Of a DNA stretch of 64,000 nt, positions 20,924-28,856 are shown one piece after another; the first letter of the stretch is position 1; each line of letters opens with the position of its first letter. Origin of the DNA: Pectinophora gossypiella (taxonomy: Eukaryota > Arthropoda > Insecta > Lepidoptera > Gelechiidae); contig NW_026063241.1 of assembly GCF_024362695.1 (NCBI RefSeq), positions 684,501 through 748,500 of the forward strand, given 5' to 3'. Both the position numbers and the translations under genes were made by a program. The notes under the pieces are model-generated. The model saw only the letters and a program-made list of their open reading frames with translations, had not been told where the DNA came from and made no database searches.

Positions 20924-21854
20924 TTACAGCACATTAGTCTTTTCAATCCAGCTGTTTTCACTTGAAGGTAATCCTAACCATTTTACTAAAACTTTCTTCC
21001 GATTTCTTTTCAAAACTTTTTCAACTAGGTAAATATGAGGGTGTTTTGTTTTCTGAAGTTCTTGTGGATAAAATGCTCCTAAAATAGGCTGTTGTCTTGT
21101 ATCTTCTATTAAATAAGTAACTGGACTTGTATTTTGAACTTTAATGATTTTAAATAATTCTGTCGACCAATTAGGAGTATATCCTTTTTCAAAAGTTCCT
21201 TTGTATTTACTTATTCTAACGAAGTCGCCAACGTTTAATTTTTTGTTATCTTTTATTGATTTTGAATATACTGCAGTGGCATATCTCTTTAAAATGTTTT
21301 TTTTTATTGTTTTCATTTACCTGTATTGGCTTTAGACCAATTGTTCTATGATATGTTTGATTATATTCTCGGATAACATTATCTAAGAGACCATCAATCC
21401 ATTTATAGTTTCCTTTAAAACTGAATCTTTTATACATTTTCGATTTAAGAGTTCTTATGAATCTTTCCACTATGGATGCTTTTTTCGTAGAATATGTGGA
21501 ATAATGATTTATTTTAAATTTGTTTGTTAGTTTTTTGAATTCTTTGTTATAAAATTCCGTCCCCAGATCAGTTTGTAAATTTTTAGGAATACGCCCTTTA
21601 TTCAGTAATTCCTCTAAAACTTTGCATACGATAGTTTTAGTTTTCTGTTTTAGCGGAAATGCCCAAGCAAATTTTGAAAATGTGTCAATAATTACTAAAA
21701 TGTAGTTATACCCATGATTTTCTCTACAAAAAGCTTGCATATCAACTAAGTCCGCTTGCCATAAATCATCAATATCTTTCATTATTACATGCCTTCGTGG
21801 AAAATTGACTCTTGCATTTTTATGTATTTCATTTATTACATCTATTTTGCTCAT
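20924..21854 (-). pseudogene. INT: Polinton integrase (DDE, with chromodomain), frame broken
   Basis: The N-terminal frame (21854-21246) holds the catalytic core. Asp35 lies in LWQADLVDM, Asp96 in LQTDLGTEF and Glu130 in SIVERFIRTLK, matching the retroviral-type DDE integrase of Polintons. The C-terminal frame (21316-20924) holds an SH3-like LNVGDFVRISKYKG and a chromodomain (VEKVLKRNRKKVLVKWLG). The two frames overlap at a run of nine T (21297-21305) and differ by +1, so an indel in the homopolymer is likely; transcript slippage is possible. The start ATG overlaps the stop of the upstream broken gene as ATGA, and a zinc-binding HHCC domain is not seen. Confidence 0.85.
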
Positions 21855-22146
21855 TTCTTTTTTAAAGATTTGTTTTCTAAATTTTGAATTCTTAAGATAG
21901 CTTGTTGAACTAACTGATCTAGAGTTTTAAGAGTCTTAATGCAATTTTCAAAAGATTTATCTACGTACTCCTTGGTAGCGCAATCATCATCATCCAGATA
22001 GGGATTTGAATATTTTTAATAATTTTATTTCATGCAGTTAAATTCCCATCATTAGTCAGTTTTAAACCACATTCTAATAATGATTCACTACTACCAAACT
22101 TCTTCCTTTTACATATAATATGATGTCCGAATTTGTCAACATTCAT
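21851..22146 (-). pseudogene. Broken small coiled-coil/fibre-like Polinton protein
   Basis: Reading the minus strand from ATG 22146 gives MNVDKFGHHI, then a short polar segment to an in-frame TGA at about 22030. Homologous-looking sequence (NKIIKNI) continues past the stop. In another frame from about 22010 it reads NPYLDDDDCATKEYVDKSFE followed by a heptad-like stretch LKTLDQLVQQAILRIQNLEN that ends in a TGA overlapping the integrase ATG. ATKEYVD followed by a coiled coil is typical of trimeric tail/fibre-type proteins, and I recall similar short FGHH...YVD proteins in Polinton-like elements. One stop and one frame change make it non-functional. Confidence 0.55.
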
Positions 22147-22195
22147 GTTTAAATAGCGCTTCGTTACTGAAGTATAATTAAAAAATGTGCTATAT

Positions 22196-23116
22196 TTATT
22201 CCTTTATAAAGCCAGCTTCCTTCAACTCTTCAATAATTGATAAAATTTCATTATCGTGATTACTATTACCAGCATCTCTTGATGCAATTAATAGCTTCAA
22301 TCTCTCAATCAATTCGTTAGGATCATCCCAATATACGAAATCAGCATTTTCTGTATATTGCTTTAACTTGGGCAAATTTCCTCCGTGTTTATGTTCAGTT
22401 TTAGCTAGATTACTATTAATCGACTCTGTAAAAAGTGGTTTAATTATTTCACGATATTTTATACCTTTGTCTCCTTTAAGCTGGCCAGTGGGATTAAAAT
22501 CTCTCTTATGTGCATTAGTACTGTTTAACAGGTCTTTGTATACTAGTTTATCTTTATCTGATATCAGTGTAGTGTCAGGTTTCCTACACAAGAGAAGTTC
22601 TCTTAAGCCTGGTGTTAATTCATAACGATGGTTATTTCCTATATTTATGTATATTGTATCTTTATTTAAGGGATCATCTATAGCAGAAAAGGTTACTTCT
22701 GTATTACCCAATTTAAATTGTTTGTTAACGCTCCGTATACCAAATGGAATATTTATCGTACCGTAAATTTTAGCAATATCCTCTTTCTTCAGCGACTTTT
22801 CCAAAGTATTTTTTTTGTTCTCTTCTTCTTCCAAATCGATGTCTGTACTATTGTTACGCGCATCATCAAAAGTAGTAGAAAAACTTAAATTCATACTATC
22901 TTCGTCATTTATAGAATTAGGTTTTTTTACATTATAATTATTTTCAGGGTACTTCATTTCAATTAAACGCTTTAAAGGTTCTGCAACAGGCTTTAGCATC
23001 CTATTCATTGTAATATCGTTTTGATATTCTTCATCTCGCATCTGCTTAATTTTACTTTTAATTGATTCTACAGACTGTATTAACTGTTTCTTAGTATGTT
23101 GATCCATTTTATACAA
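22196..23116 (-). CDS. Conserved Polinton protein with C-terminal domain of unknown function
   Basis: This 306-residue protein has an N-terminal helical, charged part (residues 1-60), an acidic linker (DIDLEEEENKK) and a conserved C-terminal domain from about residue 115 with YGTINIPFGIRS, ELTPGLRELLLCRKPD, KGDKGIKYREIIKPL and YWDDPNELIERLKLLIASRD. I recognise this domain as recurrent in arthropod Polintons (I believe Pfam DUF8207), function unknown. A TATA-like TTTATAAATAGC lies upstream on the minus strand (23131-23142). The frame is intact. The initiator could be Met1 or Met4 (MDQHTKK). Confidence 0.75.
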   Translation of the reverse strand: MYKMDQHTKKQLIQSVESIKSKIKQMRDEEYQNDITMNRMLKPVAEPLKRLIEMKYPENNYNVKKPNSINDEDSMNLSFSTTFDDARNNSTDIDLEEEENKKNTLEKSLKKEDIAKIYGTINIPFGIRSVNKQFKLGNTEVTFSAIDDPLNKDTIYINIGNNHRYELTPGLRELLLCRKPDTTLISDKDKLVYKDLLNSTNAHKRDFNPTGQLKGDKGIKYREIIKPLFTESINSNLAKTEHKHGGNLPKLKQYTENADFVYWDDPNELIERLKLLIASRDAGNSNHDNEILSIIEELKEAGFIKE

Positions 23117-23130
23117 CCAAATTTACGACT

Positions 23131-23142
23131 GCTATTTATAAA
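23131..23142 (-). promoter_or_regulatory. TATA-like box upstream of the conserved Polinton protein
   Basis: The minus strand reads TTTATAAATAGC about 15-25 bp ahead of the ATG at 23116/23107. That leaves little room for a leader, so initiation would be very close to the start codon. Only moderate support. Confidence 0.35.
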
Positions 23143-23522
23143 TCATTAGTCAAAACTGACGTTAGTTTTAATAGCGTCAATTTATGAATTGAAATTAATG
23201 AACACATCAAACCCTTTCCTATATCTTCCATTGTTAACAGAACAATCTTTGTTAATTGTCAAAAAATTATGAGACTCTTTCCATATCTTTATTTTTATTT
23301 TATTTTATTTTATTAATAAAGGTACACAAACAGATTGCAAACAATACACATATGACATAACTCGAAACAGGTCTAGAACTAGTCTACAATCCAAAAAAAA
23401 TAGTGTACACAGCATGACAAAATAGTAGAAAGAACAGAAACTAAGGATAAACAATACAGTTCAATAATTATTAATACACTAAAAACATTACCATAAGGCC
23501 AAAACAAAACTAAGTAAGATAG

Positions 23523-26411
23523 CTAAAGAAGCAAGTGAGACCACAATAATCGTTTAAACTTCGCAATATTATTGTCGAAAATATCAAGATCAGCATTACA
23601 ATGCTTAAGAACATCATAGTCACGGCACATCTTTATAATGGGATTGTAGAAAGAGGTGTTATTTTTATAAACATCCATGCGGAATAGTCTAGGTACGCGC
23701 TGACGAATATTGCCGTTGAAGTTAATGAGTCTCAGCAGGTCAGGACAGTCAACTACCGAGTGAATGATTTTATGTAAGTAGACAAGATTACAGTGCTGTC
23801 TTCTCGTGTGTAGCTGACAAAATTTGAAATACTTTAGTCTGCTGTCATAGGATGGTAGACGCCGAGCAAGTCCGTATCGCCTACAGACTGAACGAAGGAA
23901 ACACCTTTGAACCTTTTCCACCTCATCGCTATGAACTTTATAGTAGGGTGACCACACAACCGAAGCATATTCTAGTATTGGCCTGATCAGCGCATTAAAC
24001 AAATACAATAGGCTCCGAGGCCTTTTAAGACCCTTTGTGGTTCTAATAATAAAACCGAGTAACTTAAAAGCCTTGTTGCATATGTATTCATAGTGCTGAC
24101 GGAAGGTCATCTTAGAGTCAAAGATCACTCCAAGATCCTTCGCCATCTCCTTACGTAACAGTGGCTTACTATCAATGTAGTACACAAAATCTTGATGCTT
24201 CTTTTTGGCTGTAAAGGTAAGAACAAAACATTTATCCGCATTTAAGTGCATTTTGTTTAAAATGCACCATTGACGCGTAGTATTAATGTCTTGTTGAAGA
24301 GCGAGGCAGTCATGAAGATTGTCAATGGTCCGAAATATTTTCATGTCATCTGCATATAATAAGCATTCACTAGAAATGTAATCAGCTAGGTCGTTAATGA
24401 ATATAATGAAAAGAAGGGGTCCAAGGTGGGATCCCTGCGGGACGCCTGAAGTGACTACGACCGGTGTAGAAAGATATCCTCTGATAGCCACTATTTGATT
24501 TCGTCTGGATAGATAAGATTCCAACCATCTAAGTAGACTCCCATGGATCCCATAAGACTCGAGTTTTGCACAAAGTATATGGTGGTTGACTTTGTCAAAA
24601 GCCTTAGAAAAGTCTGTATATATGGAGTCTACTTGTTGGCGTTTTGCAAATGCAGAACATATATAATTTTTGTACAACAATAAATTGCTGACCGTCGACC
24701 TCCCGCTAACAAAACCATGTTGAAGGCCAGTTATTCGCTGTTTGACATGGTTAAATACATGAATGTATATAAGCGACTCAAAGAGCTTAGCAAGGCAGGA
24801 GAGAATACTTATAGGTCTATAATTTTCACATTTAGATTTATCGCCGGATTTAAAAATGGGTATAATAAAAGCATTTTTCCACATTGTAGGAAAAACTCCA
24901 GTTTCCAGTGACTTATTAAAGATGATCCACAAGGGCCAGCCAAGTTCCTTGCAGCAGGTCTTGACAAGTAAAGCAGGAATACCATCCGGACCAGGACCCT
25001 TAGAAACATCAAGTTTCTGTATTTGTTTAACAATGTCATCCCTATCAAGCCTAGCTTGGGAAAGTGTTAAATGACTCCTATCAGGCATTCGAAAATGTGA
25101 GCTTAGCATATCACCATGCCTTTCGTAAACTGATGCAAAGTATTCCGAAAATAACTCACAAATTCCATGAGGATCATTTGCAGATCTACCATCATAGCTT
25201 ACAGATTCAGGTATACCTGTGCTAGATTTTTTACGATTTACAAACTTCCAGAATGCCTTGATATTGGCGTCTAAACTGTCCTCCACATCCTTTTGAAGAG
25301 AATTATAACACGCCTTTATTAACTTTTTACTGCGTGACCTCAGCATATCAAATGTGTCGTAATCTCTAGGATTGCCGAACTTTTTGTACAGTTTGTGATA
25401 TTTTGTTTTCTCATTAAGACAGCGTATTAAAGGATAACTGTACCAGTATGGATACTTATCTGATTTACTTATTTGAAGGGGAGCAAAAAGAGTAATGGCT
25501 TCATTGAGCACCTGATAGAGCGATTCAACAGCACAGTCTACATCCAAATCATCCAGGAGTTCGTGCCAGTCAATATTGACGAGATAAGCCTTCAGTTTGT
25601 TATAATCACATTTAAAAAAGTTTGGCTTCCTTGATTTAGAGTTATAGTTTATGCTTCTAAATTGAAATGTGTTTGAGTCAAGAGTAATAGCTAGACATGG
25701 GTGTTGGTTGTCGATTTTGACTAGTGGTTTGGCTTCAATGACACTTAGATCGTTTCTGTTTGAGAGTATTAAGTCTAACAGTGCCTGATTGCGATTTTTA
25801 AATGTATTGTATTGACTGAGGCCACATAGTGACATTGTATTTAAAAGCTGTGTCGCTTTACCACTATTTGATTCCAAAGGTGTAACAACATTGGTGTCAA
25901 GGGAGATTTCCCAATAAATATCACGAATATTGAAATCCCCTATTATGATAAAAGAGCCCGATGTACTATTATTTAGTAGTATATTTTCATAATGTAACAT
26001 GATATTATCAACGTCTGCGGAATCAAGATATGGTGGGTAATAACAGACACAGATATTTAAAGGTATCGAGCCAGGTCTACAGGGAAGAATTGTGATCCAA
26101 ATATCTTCATAATTACTATCCCATGATGACCTACGAGTAACACTAAAACATTTTCTGACTGCCACTAGCACACCGCCACCCTCACGCTTACGTCTAGTAT
26201 ATGCACAATCAAGTCTGTCTCTCCTAAAAACATTGTAACGCTCGTCGAATAATTCCTCGCTAAAAATTCCAGAGTCAAAGTTGGTCTCACTTAAACAAAT
26301 TACGTCATAATTAGCATTTAATAATTCAAGATAAAATTCGTTAATTTTGGAACGCATGCGATTTACATTTTGATAGTACAGTAACATAATCAAAACATGT
26401 GATAGGACCAA
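23523..26411 (-). CDS. LINE-N ORF2: endonuclease-reverse transcriptase
   Basis: This intact 962-residue protein would nick target DNA and prime reverse transcription. The endonuclease domain (about residues 10-240) shows YYQNVNRMRSK, ICLSETNFD, GGGVLVAVRK, IIGDFNIRDI, LDLILSN and NQHPCLAITL. The RT (about 440-720) shows GPGPDGIPALLVK, NYRPISILSCLAKLFE, IYTDFSKAFDKVNH (motif A), SGVPQGSHLGPLLF (motif B) and LLYADDMKIF (motif C with the catalytic Asp pair). The C-terminal region reads LIRPILEYASVVWSPYY. The start may be Met9 (MLLYYQNV). All catalytic motifs are present. Confidence 0.9.
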   Translation of the reverse strand: MVLSHVLIMLLYYQNVNRMRSKINEFYLELLNANYDVICLSETNFDSGIFSEELFDERYNVFRRDRLDCAYTRRKREGGGVLVAVRKCFSVTRRSSWDSNYEDIWITILPCRPGSIPLNICVCYYPPYLDSADVDNIMLHYENILLNNSTSGSFIIIGDFNIRDIYWEISLDTNVVTPLESNSGKATQLLNTMSLCGLSQYNTFKNRNQALLDLILSNRNDLSVIEAKPLVKIDNQHPCLAITLDSNTFQFRSINYNSKSRKPNFFKCDYNKLKAYLVNIDWHELLDDLDVDCAVESLYQVLNEAITLFAPLQISKSDKYPYWYSYPLIRCLNEKTKYHKLYKKFGNPRDYDTFDMLRSRSKKLIKACYNSLQKDVEDSLDANIKAFWKFVNRKKSSTGIPESVSYDGRSANDPHGICELFSEYFASVYERHGDMLSSHFRMPDRSHLTLSQARLDRDDIVKQIQKLDVSKGPGPDGIPALLVKTCCKELGWPLWIIFNKSLETGVFPTMWKNAFIIPIFKSGDKSKCENYRPISILSCLAKLFESLIYIHVFNHVKQRITGLQHGFVSGRSTVSNLLLYKNYICSAFAKRQQVDSIYTDFSKAFDKVNHHILCAKLESYGIHGSLLRWLESYLSRRNQIVAIRGYLSTPVVVTSGVPQGSHLGPLLFIIFINDLADYISSECLLYADDMKIFRTIDNLHDCLALQQDINTTRQWCILNKMHLNADKCFVLTFTAKKKHQDFVYYIDSKPLLRKEMAKDLGVIFDSKMTFRQHYEYICNKAFKLLGFIIRTTKGLKRPRSLLYLFNALIRPILEYASVVWSPYYKVHSDEVEKVQRCFLRSVCRRYGLARRLPSYDSRLKYFKFCQLHTRRQHCNLVYLHKIIHSVVDCPDLLRLINFNGNIRQRVPRLFRMDVYKNNTSFYNPIIKMCRDYDVLKHCNADLDIFDNNIAKFKRLLWSHLLL

Positions 26412-26469
26412 ACAAAAGCAAAAAATAAAAATAATAAAACAATGAAAACAAATAAATCAAAATGAATCC

Positions 26470-27600
26470 TTACAAAATTAATTTAGCTAGGCAATCTTTA
26501 TTTTGTATGCGTATGACCGACGAGTTGTCATCCTTTCTCACATAAACGTTGCCAAACTTAACCCATACGTATTTAAACTTATCGCGAGTTGCTTTGCGTG
26601 TAGCAGCATGAAGTTCTTTACATTCTAGCGATAAATGTTCGGACACATATACCGGAGTCTTTTCGCCAGGCACTCCAAGATGTTCGGAATTCAGCAAGTT
26701 ACGACGGTTATCTTTATTGAAGCGTTTGACGGCAGAAAGAAGATTGTCACGATGTCTTGTGGACGGAAGTGTAATCAGTATATTCCGGGGCCGGTCAGCT
26801 GAGGTTGTGGGTAGTTTAGCCACTCTTCGGCAAGTGATATCAGTATCGTTGATAGGTACGTTGACAGTCTCAAACAAGTTCTTGACGATCGTCACGACGT
26901 TTTCAGTCCGTCTTTCGGGAACAGATTGCACCTCCACGTTGCGACTGCGTGATACCTTCTCAATTGATTCGAGCCTACGTTTAAGTGACGTGAGTTCACT
27001 CTGTAGTGTGACATTTTGCTGCTCCAATGACTTGACCCTTGTCTCAGTTAACGCCAAGTTGGATTTGAGATCTTTTTGTTCGTGTTGTAAGAAATCCGTA
27101 GTCTTCGTGAAATCTTCCCGCATCTCTGCAGTCCCCTTCATAACTTCATCCTTGATTAAAGATCTCATCTCAGAATAAAACGAGGTCTTAAATGACTCAA
27201 ATTTCGCGTTAAGTTTCGAATCTAGAAGTTGAGCAATATTTTCAAGTGTGACATCCCCGGCAACTGCCGGGCGGGCTGACGACAACGGCGAAGTAATAGA
27301 AGAGTCATCGTGCTGCTTTATTGAGTCATCCAATGTCACAACCTCTCTAACAGGTGTACTCGAGTAGTCCCCTCCACGGCGCCGTCTAGTTACTTTGACG
27401 CAAGTTGGGCATTTCCACGTTGCTCTAGTCTTAGCATCCAGTTTCATATACGATTCAACATCAATGCTCAAACATTTTAGATGATAGTTTTGTTTACAGT
27501 AGGCACAGAGAGATTTTTCCCTCTCATTGGGTGGCGGGGGTTCTTCACCACAGGCTACACAAAGCATTTCTACTTTGGGCACAATTGTACTAACTGCCAT
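26470..27600 (-). CDS. LINE-N ORF1: PHD finger, coiled coil and FP25K-like domain
   Basis: I choose the ATG at 27600 (MAVSTIVPKVEM) because the upstream 42 codons of the open frame read the tRNA-like leader. This leaves 376 residues. A PHD-type finger follows (CVACGEE, CAYCKQNYHLKC, WKCPTC), then a basic linker KVTRRRRGGD and a coiled coil (HEQKDLKSNLALTETRVKSL onward). The C-terminal domain has the same landmarks as LINE-A ORF1: LGVPGEKTPVYVSEHLS, KYVWVKFGNVYVRKDD and VIRI. This suggests both ORF1s share a family with baculovirus FP25K. Role: RNA binding in the retrotransposition complex. Confidence 0.85.
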   Translation of the reverse strand: MAVSTIVPKVEMLCVACGEEPPPPNEREKSLCAYCKQNYHLKCLSIDVESYMKLDAKTRATWKCPTCVKVTRRRRGGDYSSTPVREVVTLDDSIKQHDDSSITSPLSSARPAVAGDVTLENIAQLLDSKLNAKFESFKTSFYSEMRSLIKDEVMKGTAEMREDFTKTTDFLQHEQKDLKSNLALTETRVKSLEQQNVTLQSELTSLKRRLESIEKVSRSRNVEVQSVPERRTENVVTIVKNLFETVNVPINDTDITCRRVAKLPTTSADRPRNILITLPSTRHRDNLLSAVKRFNKDNRRNLLNSEHLGVPGEKTPVYVSEHLSLECKELHAATRKATRDKFKYVWVKFGNVYVRKDDNSSVIRIQNKDCLAKLIL

Positions 27601-27660
27601 CCTTCGACTTCGCAATGAGATAAATTCAAATAACAAATTTAAAGTTCCAAAAACACTATG

Positions 27661-27742
27661 AAGCGGCGGATAGATTCGAACCCGAGGTCTTGCAGTCGGA
27701 CCAGTTAAAGCGAGCGCAAAAACCACTGCGCCAGCACGCGCT
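27661..27742 (-). repeat. tRNA-derived (Pol III promoter-like) sequence at the LINE-N 5' end
   Basis: The minus strand reads an A-box TGGCGCAGTGGTT (27733-27721) and, about 38 bp on, a B-box GGTTCGAATC (27682-27673). The T-stem does not pair properly, so this is not a working tRNA gene. Tandem A and B boxes at this spacing are typical of SINE heads and internal Pol III promoters. It sits just upstream of the ORF1 start. Confidence 0.65.
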
Positions 27743-27745
27743 ATA

Positions 27746-27988
27746 ATTTAAAGGCGAAAATGTGGAAGTATAGGAGCCGGTTGTAGCAGTTTTTAATTTT
27801 TGTGGGTAGAATTTTTATTATTTAGCTTAAACGTTCACTATGAATCACAAAACCAACACAGAAAGTTGTTTTAAATAGCCCACAGTAGTCGTAGTTTTAT
27901 GTAAACAGTCACAACATATACACCACTGGAAAGCTTGCGGATTCGCGAACAAAACAGTATGGTATCTAGGACGTATTTATCACTTTTT
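27746..27988. other. Gene-free stretch between LINE-N and the ATPase gene
   Basis: This probably holds the LINE-N 5' boundary and the ATPase 3'UTR. An AAT-rich stretch TTTTTATTATTTAGC lies near 27810. I see no ORF and could not locate the duplicated target site. Confidence 0.4.
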
Positions 27989-28648
27989 TCACATAAAACA
28001 ATATTTATTGTACAAGATCACAAAGTAGCGACCATTCGAGTTGACAGTTGACAGATGGATGAACTTTGAACAACGATCTTTAAATTGAAGCCATGTCATA
28101 TCGGTATTTACATGTTCATTAAATATGTGTTTTAAATTAACATCATCTTGTTTAAATATTATTATAAAATTTGCATTATCTCGTAACAACTGTTTTGGTA
28201 TTCTTGAATAAGTTTGAGATAAATAAAAGCAGTCTAATTCTTTATGCCTTCCCATAGCAAAATAGTTTCTAATGTTAGTTTGTTTTTCACATACTATGTC
28301 ATCGAAAATCATAATAGAGCTATTGAGAGCATCTGTGGGGTGAATAACTTCCTCGTCATTATTATAAATGAAAAAGTTTACTTGTGGAATTTTTTTTATA
28401 ACTTGTTTTAGAAACCTATACTTTGACTGAAATGCAGTCTTTGAATATAAATAAATATTTCTGAATTTAAGACCATTTTTATGTAGTAATAAACTGAGCA
28501 TAACATTAGTTTTACCACAGTTCGAAGGTCCACATATTATGCAGCGAATAGAATTGGGTAAAAGTGCACTGTGTTTGACCCTTTGAGGATTTTCTGAAAT
28601 GTCAACATTTTCAACTTTTAGAGATAGATTTTGTTTTACCAACTTCAT
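27989..28648 (-). CDS. ATP: Genome-packaging ATPase (A32/FtsK-HerA type)
   Basis: This 219-residue P-loop ATPase of the Polinton/NCLDV A32-like class is expected to pump DNA into capsids. Walker A is CGPSNCGKTNVM (Gly40 to Thr47), and Walker B is SIMIFDD (residues 111-117). ELDCFYLSQTYSRIPKQLLRDN contains the conserved Gln sensor and the Arg that follows. The length is typical and the frame is intact. A clear TATA box lies at 28682-28691 on the minus strand, about 35 bp before the ATG, so it probably has its own promoter with a very short leader. Confidence 0.9.
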   Translation of the reverse strand: MKLVKQNLSLKVENVDISENPQRVKHSALLPNSIRCIICGPSNCGKTNVMLSLLLHKNGLKFRNIYLYSKTAFQSKYRFLKQVIKKIPQVNFFIYNNDEEVIHPTDALNSSIMIFDDIVCEKQTNIRNYFAMGRHKELDCFYLSQTYSRIPKQLLRDNANFIIIFKQDDVNLKHIFNEHVNTDMTWLQFKDRCSKFIHLSTVNSNGRYFVILYNKYCFM

Positions 28649-28681
28649 TTTGCTTTATGATGTGTAGAAATGGTGATTTAC

Positions 28682-28691
28682 TTATATATAC
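28682..28691 (-). promoter_or_regulatory. TATA box of the ATPase gene
   Basis: The minus strand reads GTATATATAAG immediately 5' of a pyrimidine-rich start region, and the ATPase ATG follows at 28648. Spacing would place transcription start within about 10 bp of the start codon. Confidence 0.5.
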
Positions 28692-28856
28692 GAACTAGAA
28701 GTTTGCAAAACTTTCAGAAGGACCTTAGCTAACTCAAAAAACAAAAAAAAAACAATATTTTCTAATAAATTCTGTTTATTTAAAATACTCCTTATATTAA
28801 TAGTACTATAAATATATCACCTATGACTATTGCGTTAGCAGTATATATAAATTACT

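Larger units (their letters stand above)
23288..27745 (-). mobile_element. LINE-N: CR1/Jockey-type LINE with two intact ORFs nested in the Polinton
   Basis: This minus-strand element of about 4.4 kb consists of a tRNA-like 5' segment (about 27742-27661), ORF1 (27600-26470), ORF2 (26411-23523), a 3'UTR and an (ATTTT)n tail at 23289-23313. Polinton genes lie on both sides. Both ORFs are full length and uninterrupted, unlike every other LINE in the window, which suggests a recent insertion. Exact ends and target duplication could not be resolved by eye. Confidence 0.85.

Noticed and set aside
21290..21310. Integrase break as a programmed -1 frameshift
   Set aside because: The downstream frame is +1 relative to the upstream one, so -1 slippage on A AAA AAC would run into a stop within three codons.
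27601..27726. N-terminal extension of LINE-N ORF1
   Set aside because: The 42 extra codons translate the tRNA-like leader; conserved sequence starts at the ATG 27600.
27661..27742. Functional tRNA gene
   Set aside because: A and B boxes are present, but the T-stem and acceptor stem do not pair; treated as tRNA-derived promoter or SINE head.
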